From assembly GCA_026874595.1 (NCBI GenBank), contig CM049315.1:17627664-17691663 (forward strand): 64,000 bases of DNA, read 5' to 3'. Positions 27,958 through 40,850 of the stretch are shown in pieces. How positions within the stretch are numbered: position 1 is the stretch's first letter; every line of letters starts with the position of its first letter. This stretch comes from Sipunculus nudus. Taxonomy: Eukaryota; Annelida; Sipuncula; Golfingiida; Sipunculidae. Both the position numbers and the translations under genes were made by a program. The notes beneath the pieces are model-generated. The model was not told where the DNA came from. It was given only the letters and a program-made list of their open reading frames with translations, and searched no databases.

Positions 27958-28824
27958 TTATATGTACAACGTAATTATGTCACCACGTCTTGTGTTTTTT
28001 CTGCATTTCGGACACTTAATTCCAGCAGAAGTGCTGCTACTTAAATTTTCTATAAGACAGTCACGGCAATATGCATGTCCACATTTTTTTAATACACAAT
28101 TAACAACCTCTGTCAGACAGATTTTGCACATAAACAATTCTTGTTCGTTGACGGATCTCAGACGTGCGATTTCATTGTTGGCTTGTTCCAGTCGTACCCT
28201 GATGTCGAGATCATTTGAGACCATTGGTGCATTATTCGAATCATGGGTCCTCAAATCATCAGTCAGGCGACCTGTGTCGTGTAGTGAGTTATTTGTTTCA
28301 CTTCGGTTCCGCTGTCTTCCTGTTATTCGAAAGTCCAATTGTGGTGGCAGAAACATACGAATGAAATTATCAGCACGCCTCTGTCTGACCACCTGAACGC
28401 AAAGTCTGAGTAGTAACAGATTTTTAAATGTTCTGATTGAATTGTTCACGTACAGACTTCTGATTAGACGTCGTACGTCTTGATGTGTGTATAAACGATC
28501 GATGTCGGTATCACTGAACGCATGGCTTAAGAGGTCGTATCGTCTCATCTGTCTCAGTAGCGATTTTGTCAACCACAAGATATCTGATAATGCACTCAGA
28601 AATGCTACGAACTCAATTTCGTTGATTGTATGAAACGGCAGGGGCGAATTTACACGCCAGGCGTCCACGTTGATGAACCTGAGAACAGCTTGCGTGGAGC
28701 AGTAATAACGTGTCATTTCGCTGCATGCATGAACACACTTTAGATAATATGAAATCAGCCTACCTGTGTAAGATTTGTTGAACAGCTGAATTCGATCTGG
28801 AATTCTGTCTTCAAATAATAGCAT
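27958..28824 (-). CDS. RING-finger protein, short paralogue of the gene at 2.1-4.1 kb
   Basis: 288 residues from the ATG at 28824. Residues 69-170 align with the large RING protein: LYTHQDVRRLIRSLY, FKNLLLLRLCVQVVRQ..AD, FLPPQLDF and GR all have counterparts in order and spacing. A short coiled coil (about 207-228) precedes a compact C3HC4 RING (233-274: CKIC, 11 residues, CGHAYCRDC, then CPKC). Both proteins end the RING unit with a (V/I)(V/I)xxYI strand. The N-terminal SUMO-interaction-like motif and the first helical region are absent. It is intact and intronless yet sits in AT-rich, repeat-bearing DNA 24 kb from its relative. Likely an E3 ubiquitin ligase. Confidence 0.85.
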   Translation of the reverse strand: MLLFEDRIPDRIQLFNKSYTGRLISYYLKCVHACSEMTRYYCSTQAVLRFINVDAWRVNSPLPFHTINEIEFVAFLSALSDILWLTKSLLRQMRRYDLLSHAFSDTDIDRLYTHQDVRRLIRSLYVNNSIRTFKNLLLLRLCVQVVRQRRADNFIRMFLPPQLDFRITGRQRNRSETNNSLHDTGRLTDDLRTHDSNNAPMVSNDLDIRVRLEQANNEIARLRSVNEQELFMCKICLTEVVNCVLKKCGHAYCRDCLIENLSSSTSAGIKCPKCRKNTRRGDIITLYI

Positions 28825-29560
28825 CTATCGGTTGGCTCTCCCTTTTATAGTAAATATAACACAATGGCAAAACTTCCTCAAAACCCCCCTCTTAACGTTA
28901 TTGTTAAATATTTCTAAAAAAATATGACATATAAATTACGCTTTCGTGATTTTCAATAGGCTTGGGATGTTATGAAACAGTTATTTCCGTGAGGAAATGG
29001 AGATTAATGTTCATCGGTCGATATAACTTCCTGGTCCATTTCAATATATTTCCTGATTAATTATAGATATATGGGTCTTCCTCAAGGGGGTGTTATTTCA
29101 TAAAATACCCAGCCTATTGCATAATTGCAGAACGTGACATTTTTATGACATTATGTGAGTAATAACTCACTGTAACTTTGGAAGGGGAATTCCCTGTAAG
29201 GCATTCTTGTTCCTCATTGGATAAATGTTGCTACGGTCTATCCTAGAAGGTTCCTTTACATCATTGTATGGATCATAAAAGTAGCATTGATGTAACCATA
29301 TTTTATAGAATTCAAAACGTATTGTATTCTTTCGCCGAGATACATGATACAAGAATACCAAGATTTATAAGTACATACTTTACTGTGGATTGAAGTATTA
29401 GAGATTTAAGATTTATATATGGATTATTAAATATCATGTAAATGAATAATACAAATCAGATTGTTTTAAATGCAATAATTACATGAAGATTTTTGCTGTG
29501 CTGTAGACAACACAAATTAAAAAAAACGCAAGGTGCTAAAGTATACATTACAGATAAATG
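28825..29560. other. AT-rich stretch without a supported gene
   Basis: No frame longer than about 65 codons and no recognisable motif. Confidence 0.55.
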
Positions 29561-29568
29561 AATTTTTA

Positions 29569-29755
29569 TAACTGTTCAACAAAAACTGTGAAGATTGAAT
29601 TCAGATACGAATGTTACTATAGTAAAACAATTAATAGCATGTCATGAAGGATGAATTTAAATGTGTTCAACTGTTCAACAGAAACGGTGAAGATTGAATG
29701 AAGATTAGTATGTTACTATAGTAAGACAATTAATAGCATTTCATGTAGAATGATT
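29569..29755. repeat. tandem duplication of about 100 bp
   Basis: Two diverged copies with AACTGTTCAACA, GTGAAGATTGAAT, ATGTTACTATAGTAA and ACAATTAATAGCAT in the same order. Confidence 0.75.
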
Positions 29756-30103
29756 TCAATATTCTTACTAAAAAAGGTCAGTGAACAATATTTATTTCAG
29801 AATAAATCATCTCGTTTTGCTCTCCTGTTGGATTTAATTAGGATGTGTTCATCCCCACATGTGCATACGTTAAATTGTCAACGCACTATATCTTTTAAGT
29901 GATCAATCCGAACAAACTGACAATATGTGTAAAATGGTTCAATAACAGCTATAGATTAAAAATAATTATATCATTTACCGTTTCACGTGAACGTAACCAC
30001 AAAGACAACACGTCCACAATTATATATCATGATTTATGGTATATATAATTGGCTTCAATATTTGTTCGAGTGCTATATACGACCAACGGCTTGAGTCTAT
30101 TGT

Positions 30104-30238
30104 GCTTCCTGAGTGCTATACAAACAAGGCCTGGAGGCGACGTAATTCCCCCATAAATCGTCCTTGTTTTGCTTCCTGAGTGCTATACAAACAAGACCTG
30201 GAGGCGACGTAATGTCCCCCCATAAATCGTCCTTGTTT
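30104..30238. repeat. 67-bp tandem duplication
   Basis: Near-identical copies at 30104-30170 and 30171-30238 starting GCTTCCTGAGTGCTATACAA and ending ATCGTCCTTGTTT. Its CG-containing core (GGAGGCGACGTAAT) stands out from the AT-rich surroundings. Confidence 0.85.
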
Positions 30239-30929
30239 CGCAGAGGAAGTTTATACACCTTAATATAACAAGCCCACTGTTAATAGCATCCGCACTTGTT
30301 TCATCAAATACTTAAATAAGCCATTGTTTTATAAATGAACGTGACTCGTCCACATTATATAAATGTTTTTCAAATACATGTATACAGCATTTATTAAATA
30401 TATAGATTATTGCTTCAGAATACTACACGATGCATATGGAGTTGATATAACAAATATTATAAAATAGTATTATGTTTATGCTTATGATTATCATGTATAA
30501 TGATATCAGTATTTATATTTACATTATGATTATCTGGATATCTGCGATATTAATATATATACATATATAAAAATATATTAATAACATATATTGGTAAATA
30601 CATCAGATATACTACACAATAAAATATAATCTGATTAATATAAACATGTTATAACCTCATACCTTTATGTCTAATTAAATAATCATATTCCTTAACATTT
30701 GATGCATTATGTAGTATAATAGAGTATAATTAAATAGAATGTGATAGTGATTCATACAATACATATAAATGAATCAACATATTACAGCGAACACAAAAAC
30801 CTTGTATCACAAAATAACATAATATTTCACATGTTAGTTAAAACAATTGCATGTAGCTTTATATATGTTTCTTTAAATATATTCCTCATTAAGTATATCA
30901 AATACAATATACAACCATATTAAACAACG

Positions 30930-30931
<2 letters not shown>

Positions 30932-30971
<40 letters not shown>
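30932..30971. repeat. TA microsatellite
   Basis: About 20 uninterrupted TA units. The flanking 30239-31269 is AT-rich without a supported gene. Confidence 0.9.
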
Positions 30972-30973
<2 letters not shown>

Positions 30974-31269
30974 TTCAGCGATGATTTATTTCTTCTACAC
31001 CGCTTTCGTAATAGCTGATAAGCAGTGCTGTGCCCATTTGATCATATATAAACCATCACATGATTTACTTATTGTACAGTAAATGCCGTGGCCACGTGTC
31101 ATTGTAATGCCAATTGCTACTTGACTGATAAGCGGGGTCATAAAACTGAACGACTTCACACCTCGTTATCTCGAACCGACACTTCAAGCGTGATGTATCC
31201 CACCTTGTTCTCTCTACGTGCTGGATTTTACTGGATTTTACTCAGCCTAAAAATACCCTATAATTGCAT

Positions 31270-31452
31270 TTAATATATATTTCTTACCGCCATCGCTTTC
31301 GTATAAATCTCCGAAACATTCTGACCCGGAATCACGTCCGTGAAGCAGGGAATCGTGTACTTTCCACCGTAAATGCCGGCCGTCGCTGTTTTCGCTGCTT
31401 CTGTCCAGACATGACTGATTTTGGAATAACCGTACAGGCCGGTTCTTAAAAC
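31270..31452 (-). pseudogene. protein-like fragment, possible exon or relic
   Basis: A minus-strand frame open for 60 codons without an initiating ATG near its start has well-balanced composition (HVWTEAAKTATAGIYGGKY, then TIPCFTDVIPGQNVSEIY). GTAAGA follows GCGATGGCG and would make a good splice donor, so a host exon is possible. Its C-terminal pattern faintly recalls small-phage capsid proteins, but the similarity is too weak to rely on. No partner exon was identified. Confidence 0.25.
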
Positions 31453-31989
31453 TCACCATGGGACATCACATTAGGTGAACGAATATGCGTATTACTACGC
31501 ATCTCCAGATCAATTCTCGAAAAGAAATATCCGCTAAAATGCATTTATAATTATCGATAAATACCTGAAATGTATACCCGTCATATGTATCGGGGATCAG
31601 ATATACCGTTTTGTTTAGACATAGGTATTTAATACTGTGGACGAATTGGCACCATTTTTGCAAATATGAGGACGAACAGGTCGAGGACCTCATTCCTGGG
31701 GGCGAACCGGACCTATGGAGAAACAGGGGGGAGTACGAAAAGACGAGAACGAAATAAATTTGGGGACGAATCAGCCTGTTCCCTGGCAATTAAGCAACTT
31801 TGTTGTTCCCTGAATCTCCCGGTAGGGCGAGTCCCCGCCAGTCAAACACAGAGGGGTCCCCATCTAGCAATTTTGCAAATTGCTGGCAATTGGACAACTT
31901 TGAAGTTCCCTGAATCTCCCGGTAGTGTGAGCCCTCGATGGTCACACACTGAGGGGCTCCCATCCAGCAATTCCGCAAATTGCCGGCAA

Positions 31990-34900
31990 TTTAGCAACTT
32001 TGTAGTTCCCTGAATGCTCCGGTAGGATGAGCCATGGGGACCATACACTGATTGGCTCCCATCCAGCAATTACGCAAATTGCCGGCAACTTAGCAAATTT
32101 GTAGTTCTCCGAATCATCCGGTAAAGTGAGCCGCATCTGGTCAAACTCAGAGGGGTATCCATCTAGCAAGTATGCGAATTGCTGGCAATTAAGCAACTTT
32201 GTTGTTCCCTGAATCTCCCGGTAGGGCGAGTTCCCGCCGGTCAAACACTGAGGGGCTCCCATCCAGCAATTCCGCAAATTGCTGGCAATCAGACAACTTT
32301 GAAGTTCCCTGATTCCTCCGGTAAAAATGAGCCCCATCTGGGCATACACAGAGGGGTCCCCATCAAGCAATTTCGCAAATTGCCAGCAATTCAGCAACTT
32401 TGTAGTTCTCTGAATGCTCAGGTAGGCTCAGTCCCGGGGATCATACACTGAGGGGCTCGCTTCCAGCAATTCCACAAATTGCCGGCAATTCAACAACTTG
32501 GTAGTTCTCTGAATCTCCCGGTAGGTTGAGCCCCCGCCGGTCAAACACAGAGGGGTCCCCATCTAGCAATTTCGCAAAGTGCTGGCAATTAAGCAACTTT
32601 GTTGTTCCCTGAATCTCCCGGTAGGGTGAGCCCCCACCAGTCAAACAAAGAGGGGTCCCCATCTAGTAATTTTGCAATTTCCGACAATTTAGCAACTTTG
32701 TAGTTCCCTGAATCCTCCGGTAGGGTGAGCTCCTTGGATCATACACTGAGGGGCTCCCATCCAGCCATTCCGCAAATTGCAAGCAATTTAGCAAATTGTA
32801 GTTCACTGAATCCTCTGGTAGAGTGAGCCCCATCTGGTCAAACCCAGAGGGGTCCTCACCTAGCAATTTTGCAAATTGCCGGCAATTTAGCAATTTTGTA
32901 GTTCTCTGAATCCCCCGGTAGGGTGAGCCCCCGACGGTCAAACACAGAAGGGTCCCCATCTAGCAATTTCGCAAATTGCTGGCAATTAAGCAACTTTGTT
33001 GTTCCCTGAATCTCCCGGTAGGGCGAGTCCCCGCCGGTCAAACACTGAGGGGCTCCCATCCAGCAATTCCGTAAATTGCCGGCAATCAGACTACTTTGAA
33101 GTTCCCTGATTCCTCCGGTAAAAATGAGCCCCATCTGGGCATACACAGAGGGGTCCCCATCAAGCAATTTCGCAAATTGCCAGCAATTCAGCAACTTTGT
33201 AGTTCTCTGAATGCTCAGGTAGGCTGAGTCCCGGGGATCATACACTGAGGGGCTCGCTTCCAGCAATTCTGCAAATTGCCGGCAATTTAACAACTTGGTA
33301 GTTCTCTGAATCTCCCGGTAGGTTGAGCCCCCGCCGGTCAAACACAGAGGGGTCCCCATCTAGCAATTTCGCAAAGTGCTGGCAATTAAGCAACTTTGTT
33401 GTTCCCTGAATCTCCCGGTAGGGCGAGTCCCCGCCGGTCAAACACAGAGGGGTCCCCATGTAGCAATTCCGCAAACTGCCGGCAATTTAGCAACTTTGTA
33501 GTTCTAAGAATCCTCCGTTAGGGTGACCCCAGGGGATCATACACTGACGGGCTCCCTTCCACCAATTTCGCAAATTGCCGGCAATTTCGCAACTTTATAG
33601 TTCTCTGAATCCCCCTGTAGGGTGAGCCCCGCCGGTCAAACACAGAGGGGCACCCATGTAGCAATTCCGCGAATTGCTGGCAATTTAGCAACTTTGTAAT
33701 TCCCTGAATCCTCCGTTAGGGTGAGCCCACTTCGGCTATACACAGAGGGGTCCCCATCTAGCAATTCCGCAAATTGCCGGCAATTTAGCAACTTTGTAGT
33801 TCCCTGAATCCTCCGGTAGGGTGAGCCCCGGGGATCATACACTGATAGGGCTCCCATCAAGCAATTCCGCAAATTGCCGGCAATTTAGCAACTTTGTTGT
33901 TCTCTGAATCCCCGGTAGGGTGAGCCCCCACCAGTCAAACAAAGAGGGGTCCCCATCTAGTAATTTTGCAATTGCCGACAATTTAGCAACTTTGTAGTTC
34001 CCTGAATCCTCCGGTAGGGTGAGCTCCTTGGATCATACACTGAGGGGCTCCCATCCAGCCATTCCGCAAATTGCAAGCAATTTAGCAACTTTGTAGTTCC
34101 CTGAATGCTCCGGTAGGATGAGCCATGGGGACCATACACTGATTGGCTCCCATCCAGCAATTACGCAAATTGCCGGCAACTTAGCAAATTTGTAGTTCTC
34201 CGAATCATCCGGTAAAGTGAGCCGCATCTGGTCAAACTCAGAGGGGTATCCATCTAGCAAGTATGCGAATTGCTGGCAATTAAGCAACTTTGTTGTTCCC
34301 TGAATCTCCCGGTAGGGCGAGTTCCCGCCGGTCAAACACTGAGGGGCTCCCATCCAGCAATTCCGCAAATTGCTGGCAATCAGACAACTTTGAAGTTCCC
34401 TGATTCCTCCGGTAAAAATGAGCCCCATCTGGGCATACACAGAGGGGTCCCCATCAAGCAATTTCGCAAATTGCCAGCAATTCAGCAACTTTGTAGTTCT
34501 CTGAATGCTCAGGTAGGCTCAGTCCCGGGGATCATACACTGAGGGGCTCGCTTCCAGCAATTCCACAAATTGCCGGCAATTCAACAACTTGGTAGTTCTC
34601 TGAATCTCCCGGTAGGTTGAGCCCCCGCCGGTCAAACACAGAGGGGTCCCCATCTAGCAATTTCGCAAAGTGCTGGCAATTAAGCAACTTTGTTGTTCCC
34701 TGAATCTCCCGGTAGGGTGAGCCCCCACCAGTCAAACAAAGAGGGGTCCCCATCTAGTAATTTTGCAATTTCCGACAATTTAGCAACTTTGTAGTTCCCT
34801 GAATCCTCCGGTAGGGTGAGCTCCTTGGATCATACACTGAGGGGCTCCCATCCAGCCATTCCGCAAATTGCAAGCAATTTAGCAAATTGTAGTTCACTGA

Positions 34901-36171
34901 ATCCTCTGGTAGAGTGAGCCCCATCTGGTCAAACCCAGAGGGGTCCTCACCTAGCAATTTTGCAAATTGCCGGCAATTTAGCAATTTTGTAGTTCTCTGA
35001 ATCCCCCGGTAGGGTGAGCCCCCGACGGTCAAACACAGAAGGGTCCCCATCTAGCAATTTCGCAAATTGCTGGCAATTAAGCAACTTTGTTGTTCCCTGA
35101 ATCTCCCGGTAGGGCGAGTCCCCGCCGGTCAAACACTGAGGGGCTCCCATCCAGCAATTCCGCAAATTGCCGGCAATCAGACTACTTTGAAGTTCCCTGA
35201 TTCCTCCGGTAAAAATGAGCCCCATCTGGGCATACACAGAGGGGTCCCCATCAAGCAATTTCGCAAATTGCCAGCAATTCAGCAACTTTGTAGTTCTCTG
35301 AATGCTCAGGTAGGCTGAGTCCCGGGGATCATACACTGAGGGGCTCGCTTCCAGCAATTCCGCAAATTGCCGGCAATTTAACAACTTGGTAGTTCTCTGA
35401 ATCTCCCGGTAGGTTGAGCCCCCGCCGGTCAAACACAGAGGGGTCCCCATCTAGCAATTTCGCAAAGTGCTGGCAATTAAGCAACTTTGTTGTTCCCTGA
35501 ATCTCCCGGTAGGGCGAGTCCCCGCCGGTCAAACACAGAGGGGTCCCCATGTAGCAATTCCGCAAACTGCCGGCAATTTAGCAACTTTGTAGTTCTAAGA
35601 ATCCTCCGTTAGGGTGACCCCAGGGGATCATACACTGACGGGCTCCCTTCCACCAATTTCGCAAATTGCCGGCAATTTCGCAACTTTATAGTTCTCTGAA
35701 TCCCCCTGTAGGGTGAGCCCCGCCGGTCAAACACAGAGGGGCACCCATGTAGCAATTCCGCGAATTGCTGGCAATTTAGCAACTTTGTAATTCCCTGAAT
35801 CCTCCGTTAGGGTGAGCCCACTTCGGCTATACACAGAGGGGTCCCCATCTAGCAATTCCGCAAATTGCCGGCAATTTAGCAACTTTGTAGTTCCCTGAAT
35901 CCTCCGGTAGGGTGAGCCCCGGGGATCATACACTGATAGGGCTCCCATCAAGCAATTCCGCAAATTGCCGGCAATTTAGCAACTTTGTTGTTCTCTGAAT
36001 CCCCGGTAGGGTGAGCCCCCACCAGTCAAACAAAGAGGGGTCCCCATCTAGTAATTTTGCAATTGCCGACAATTTAGCAACTTTGTAGTTCCCTGAATCC
36101 TCCGGTAGGGTGAGCTCCTTGGATCATACACTGAGGGGCTCCCATCCAGCCATTCCGCAAATTGCAAGCAA
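31990..36171. repeat. two 2091-bp higher-order units
   Basis: Units at 31990-34080 and 34081-36171; every landmark I compared is shifted by exactly 2091 bp and is almost identical. Confidence 0.85.
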
Positions 36172-39100
36172 TTTAGCAAATTGTAGTTCACTGAATCCGC
36201 TGGTAGAGTGAGCCCCATCTGGTCAAACCCAGAGGGGTCCTCACCTAGCAATTTTGCAAATTGCTGGCAATTAAGCAACTTTGAAATTCCCTGAATCTCC
36301 TGGTAGGGCGAGCCCCCGACGGGCATACACTGAGGGGCTCCCATACAGCAATTCCGCAAATTGCCGGCAATTTAGCAACTTTTTAGTTCTCTGAATCCTC
36401 GGGTAAAGTGAGCCCCATCTGGTCAAACACAGAGGGATCCCTTCTATCAATTTCGCATATTGCTGGCAATTAAGCAACTTTGTAGTTCCCTAAATCTCCC
36501 GGTAGGGCGAGCCTCGGACGGTCATACACTGAGGGGCTCCCATCCAGCAATTCCGCAAATTGCCGGCAATTTAGCAACTTTGTAGTTCCTTGAATGCTCA
36601 GGTAGGATGAGTCCCGGGGATCATACTCTGAGGGGCTCCCTTCCAGCAATTCCGCTAATTGCCGGCAATTAAACAACTTGGTAGTTCTCTGAATCTCCCG
36701 GTAGGTTAAGCCCCCGCCGGTCAAACACAGAGGGGTCCCCATCTCGCAATTTCGCAAATTGCTGGCAATTAAGCAACTTTGTTGTTCCCTGAATCTCCCG
36801 GTAGAGCGAGTCCCCGCCAGTCAAACACAGAGGGGTCCCCATCTAGCAATTTTGCAAATTGCTGGCAATTAGACAACTTTGAAGTTCCCTGAATCTCCCG
36901 GTAGTGTGAGCCCTCGATGGTCACACACTGAGGGGCTCCCATCCAGCAATTCCGCAAATTGCCGGCAAGTTAGCAACTTTGTAGTTCCCTGAATGCTCCG
37001 GTAGGATGAGCCCCGGGGACCATACACTGAGGGGCTCCCATCCAGCAATTACGCAAATTGCCGGCAACTTAGCAAATTTGTAGTTCTCCGAATCATCCGG
37101 TAAAGTGAGCCGCATCTGGTCAAACTCAGAGGGGTATCCATCTAGCAAGTATGCGAATTGCTGGCAATTAAGCAACTTTGTTGTTCCCTGAATCTCCCGG
37201 TAGGGCGAGTTCCCGCCGGTCAAACACTGAGGGGCTCCCATCCAGCAATTCCGCAAATTGCCGGCAATCAGACAACTTTGAAGTTCCTAGATTCCTCCGG
37301 TAAAAATGAGCCCCATCTGGGCATACACAGAGGGGTCCCCATCAAGCAATTTCGCAAATTGCCAGCAATTCAGCAACTTTGTAGTTCTCTGAATGCTCAG
37401 GTAGGCTGAGTCCCGGGGATCATACACTGTGGGGCTCGCTTCCAGCAATTCCGCAAATTGCCGGCAATTTAACAACTTGGTAGTTCTCTGAATCTCCCGA
37501 TAGGTTGAGCCCCCGCCGGTCAAACACAGAGGGGTCCCCATCTAGCAATTTCGCAAAGTGCTGGCAATTAAGCAACTTTGTTGTTCCCTGAATCTCCCGG
37601 TAGGGTGAGCCCCCACCAGTCAAACAAAGAGGGATCCCCATCTTGTAATTTTGCAATTGCCGACAATTTAGCAACTTTGTAGTTCCCTGAATCCTCCGGT
37701 AGGGTGAGCTCCTTGGATCATACACTGAGGGGCTCCCATCCAGCCATTCCGCAAGCAATTAAGCAACTTTGTTGTTCCCTGAATCTCCCGGTAGGGTGAG
37801 CCCCCACCAGTCAAACAAAGAGGGGTCCCCATCTAGTAATTTTGCAATTGCCGACAATTTAGCAACTTTGTAGTTCCCTGTATCCTCCGGTAGGGTGAGC
37901 TCCTTGGATCATACACTGAGGGGCTCCCATCCAGCCATTCCGCAAATTGCAAGCAATTTAGCAAATTGTAGTTCACTGAATCCTCTGGTAGAGTGAGCCC
38001 CATCTGGTCAAACCCAGAGGGGTCCTCACCTAGCAATTTTGCAAATTGCCGGCAATTTAGCAATTTTGTAGTTCTCTGAATCCCCCGGTAGGGTGAGCCC
38101 CCGACGGTCAAACACAGAAGGGTCCCCATCTAGCAATTTCGCAAATTGCTGGCAATTAAGAAACTTTGTTGTTCCCTGAATCTCCCGGTAGGGCGAGTCC
38201 CCGCCGGTCAAACACTGAGGGCTCCCATCCAGCAATTCCGCAAATTGCCGGCAATCAGACTACTTTGAAGTTCCCTGATTCCTCCGGTAAAAGTGAGCCC
38301 CATCTGGGCATACACAGAGGGGTCCCCATCAAGCAATTTCGCAAATTGCCAGCAATTCAACAACTTTGTAGTTCTCTGAATGCTCAGGTAGGCTGAGTCC
38401 CGGGGATCATACACTGAGGGGCTCGCTTCCAGCAATTCCTCAAATTGCCGGCAATATAACAACTTGGTAGTTCTCTGAATCTCCCGGTAGGTTGAGCCCC
38501 GCCGGTCAAACACAGAGGGGTCCCCATCTAGCAATTTCGCAAAGTGCTGGCAATTAAGCAACTTTGTTGTTCCCTGAATCTCCCGGTAGGGCGAGTCCCC
38601 GCCGGTCAAACACAGAGGTGTCCCCATGTAGCAATTCCGCAAACTGCCGGCAATTTAGCAACTTTGTAGTTCTAAGAATCCTCCGTTAGGGTGACCCCCG
38701 GGGATCATACACTGACGGGCTCCCTTCCACCAATTTCGCAAATTGCCGGCAATTTCGCAACTTTATAGTTCTCTGAATCCCCCTGTAGGGTGAGCCCCGC
38801 CGGTCAAACACAGAGGGGCACCCATGTAGCAATTCCGCAAATTGCTGGCAATTTAGCAACTTTGTAATTCCCTGAATCCTCCGTTAGGGTGAGCCCACTT
38901 CGGCTATACACAGAGGGGTCCCCATCTAGCAATTCCGCAAATTGCCGGCAATTTAGCAACTTTGTGGTTCCCTGAATCCTCCGGTAGGGTGAGCCCCGGG
39001 GATCATACACTGATAGGGCTCCCATCAAGCAATTCCGCAAATTGCCGGCAATTTAGCAACTTTGTTGTTCTCTGAATCCCCGGTAGGGTGAGCCCCCACC

Positions 39101-40850
39101 AGTCAAACAAAGAGGGTTCCCCATCTAGTAATTTTGCAATTGCCGACAATTTAGCAACTTTGTAGTTCCCTGAATCCTCCGGTAGGGTGAGCTCCTTGGA
39201 TCATACAATGAGGGGCTCCCATCCAGCCATTCCGCAAATTGCAAGCAATTTAGCAAATTGTAGTTCACTGAATCCTCTGGTAGAGTGAGCCCCATCTGGT
39301 CAAACCCAGAGGGGTCCTCACCTAGCAATTTTGCAAATTGCTGGCAATTAAGCAACTTTGAAATTCCCTGAATCTCCTGGTAGGGCGAGCCCCCGACGGG
39401 CATACACTGAGGGGCTCCCATACAGCAATTCCGCAAATTGCCGGCAATTTAGCAACTTTTTAGTTCTCTGAATCCTCGGGTAAAGTGAGCCCCATCTGGT
39501 CAAACACAGAGGGATCCCTTCTATCAATTTCGTATATTGCTGGCAATTAAGCAACTTTGTAGTTCCCTAAATCTCCCGGTAGGGCGAGCCTCGGACGGTC
39601 ATACACTGAGGGGCTCCCATCCAGCAATTCCGCAAATTGCCGGCAATTTAGCAACTTTGTAGTTCCTTGAATGCTCAGGTAGGATGAGTCCCGGGGATCA
39701 TACACTGAGGGGCTCCCTTCCAGCAATTCCGCTAATTGCCGGCAATTAAACAACTTGGTAGTTCTCTGAATCTCCCGGTAGGTTAAGCCCCCGCCGGTCA
39801 AACAAAGAGGGGTCCCCATCTCGCAATTTCGCAAATTGCTGGCAATTAAGCAACTTTGTTGATCCCTGAATCTCCCGGTAGGGCGAGTCCCCGCCAGTCA
39901 AACACAGAGGGGTCCCCATCTAGCAATTTTGCAAATTGCTGGCAATAAGAAAACTTTGAAGTTCCCTGAATCTCCCGGTAGTGTGAGCCCTCGATGGTCA
40001 CACACTGAGGGGCTCCCATCCAGCAATTCCGCAAATTGCCGGCAAGTTAGCAACTTTGTAGTTCCCTGAATGCTCCGGTAGGATGAGCCACGGGGACCAT
40101 ACACTGAGGGGCTCCCATCCAGCAATTACGCAAATTGCCGGCAACTTAGCAAATTTGAAGTTCCCCGAATCATCCGGTAAAGTGAGCCGCATCTGGTCAA
40201 ACTCAGAGGGGTATCCATCTAACAAGTATGCGAATTGCTGGCAATTAAGCAACTTTGTTGTTCCCTGAATTTCCCGGTAGGGCGAGTTCCCGCCGGTCAA
40301 ACACTGAGGGGCTCCCATCCAGCAATTCCGCAAATTGCCGGCAATCAGACAACTTTGAAGTTCCTAGATTCCTCCGGTAAAAATGAGCCCCATCTGGGCA
40401 TACACAGAGGGGTCCCCATCAAGCAATTTCGCAAATTGCCAGCAATTCAGCAACTTTGTAGTTCTCTGAATGCTCAGGTAGGCTGAGTCCCGGGGATCAT
40501 ACACTGAGGGGCTCGCTTCCAGCAATTCCGCAAATTGCCGGCAATTTAACAACTTGGTAGTTCTCTGAATCTCCCGGTAGGTTGAGCCCCCGCCGGTCAA
40601 ACACAGAGGGGTCCCCATCTAGCAATTTTGCAAAGTGCTGGCAATTAAGCAACTTTGTTGTTCCCTGAATCTCCCGGTAGGGTGAGCCCCCACCAGTCAA
40701 ACAAAGAGGGGTCCCCATCTAGTAATTTTGCAATTGCCGACAATTTAGCAACTTTGTAGTTCCCTGAATCCTCCGGTAGGGTGAGCTCCTTGGATCATAC
40801 ACTGAGGGGCTCCCATCCAGCCATTCCGCAGGCAATTAAGCAACTTTGTT
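35300..40850. repeat. segments repeated at a 3077-bp offset
   Basis: Landmarks at 36048, 36470, 36769, 37158 and 37420 recur at 39125, 39547, 39846, 40235 and 40497. The same 3077 bp offset occurs again between 56036 and 59113. Confidence 0.8.

Noticed and set aside
31270-31452. Assignment of the fragment to a small-phage capsid protein
   Set aside because: Only a loose pattern resemblance over about 25 residues, no Met start and no accompanying genes; an exon or chance frame is equally possible.
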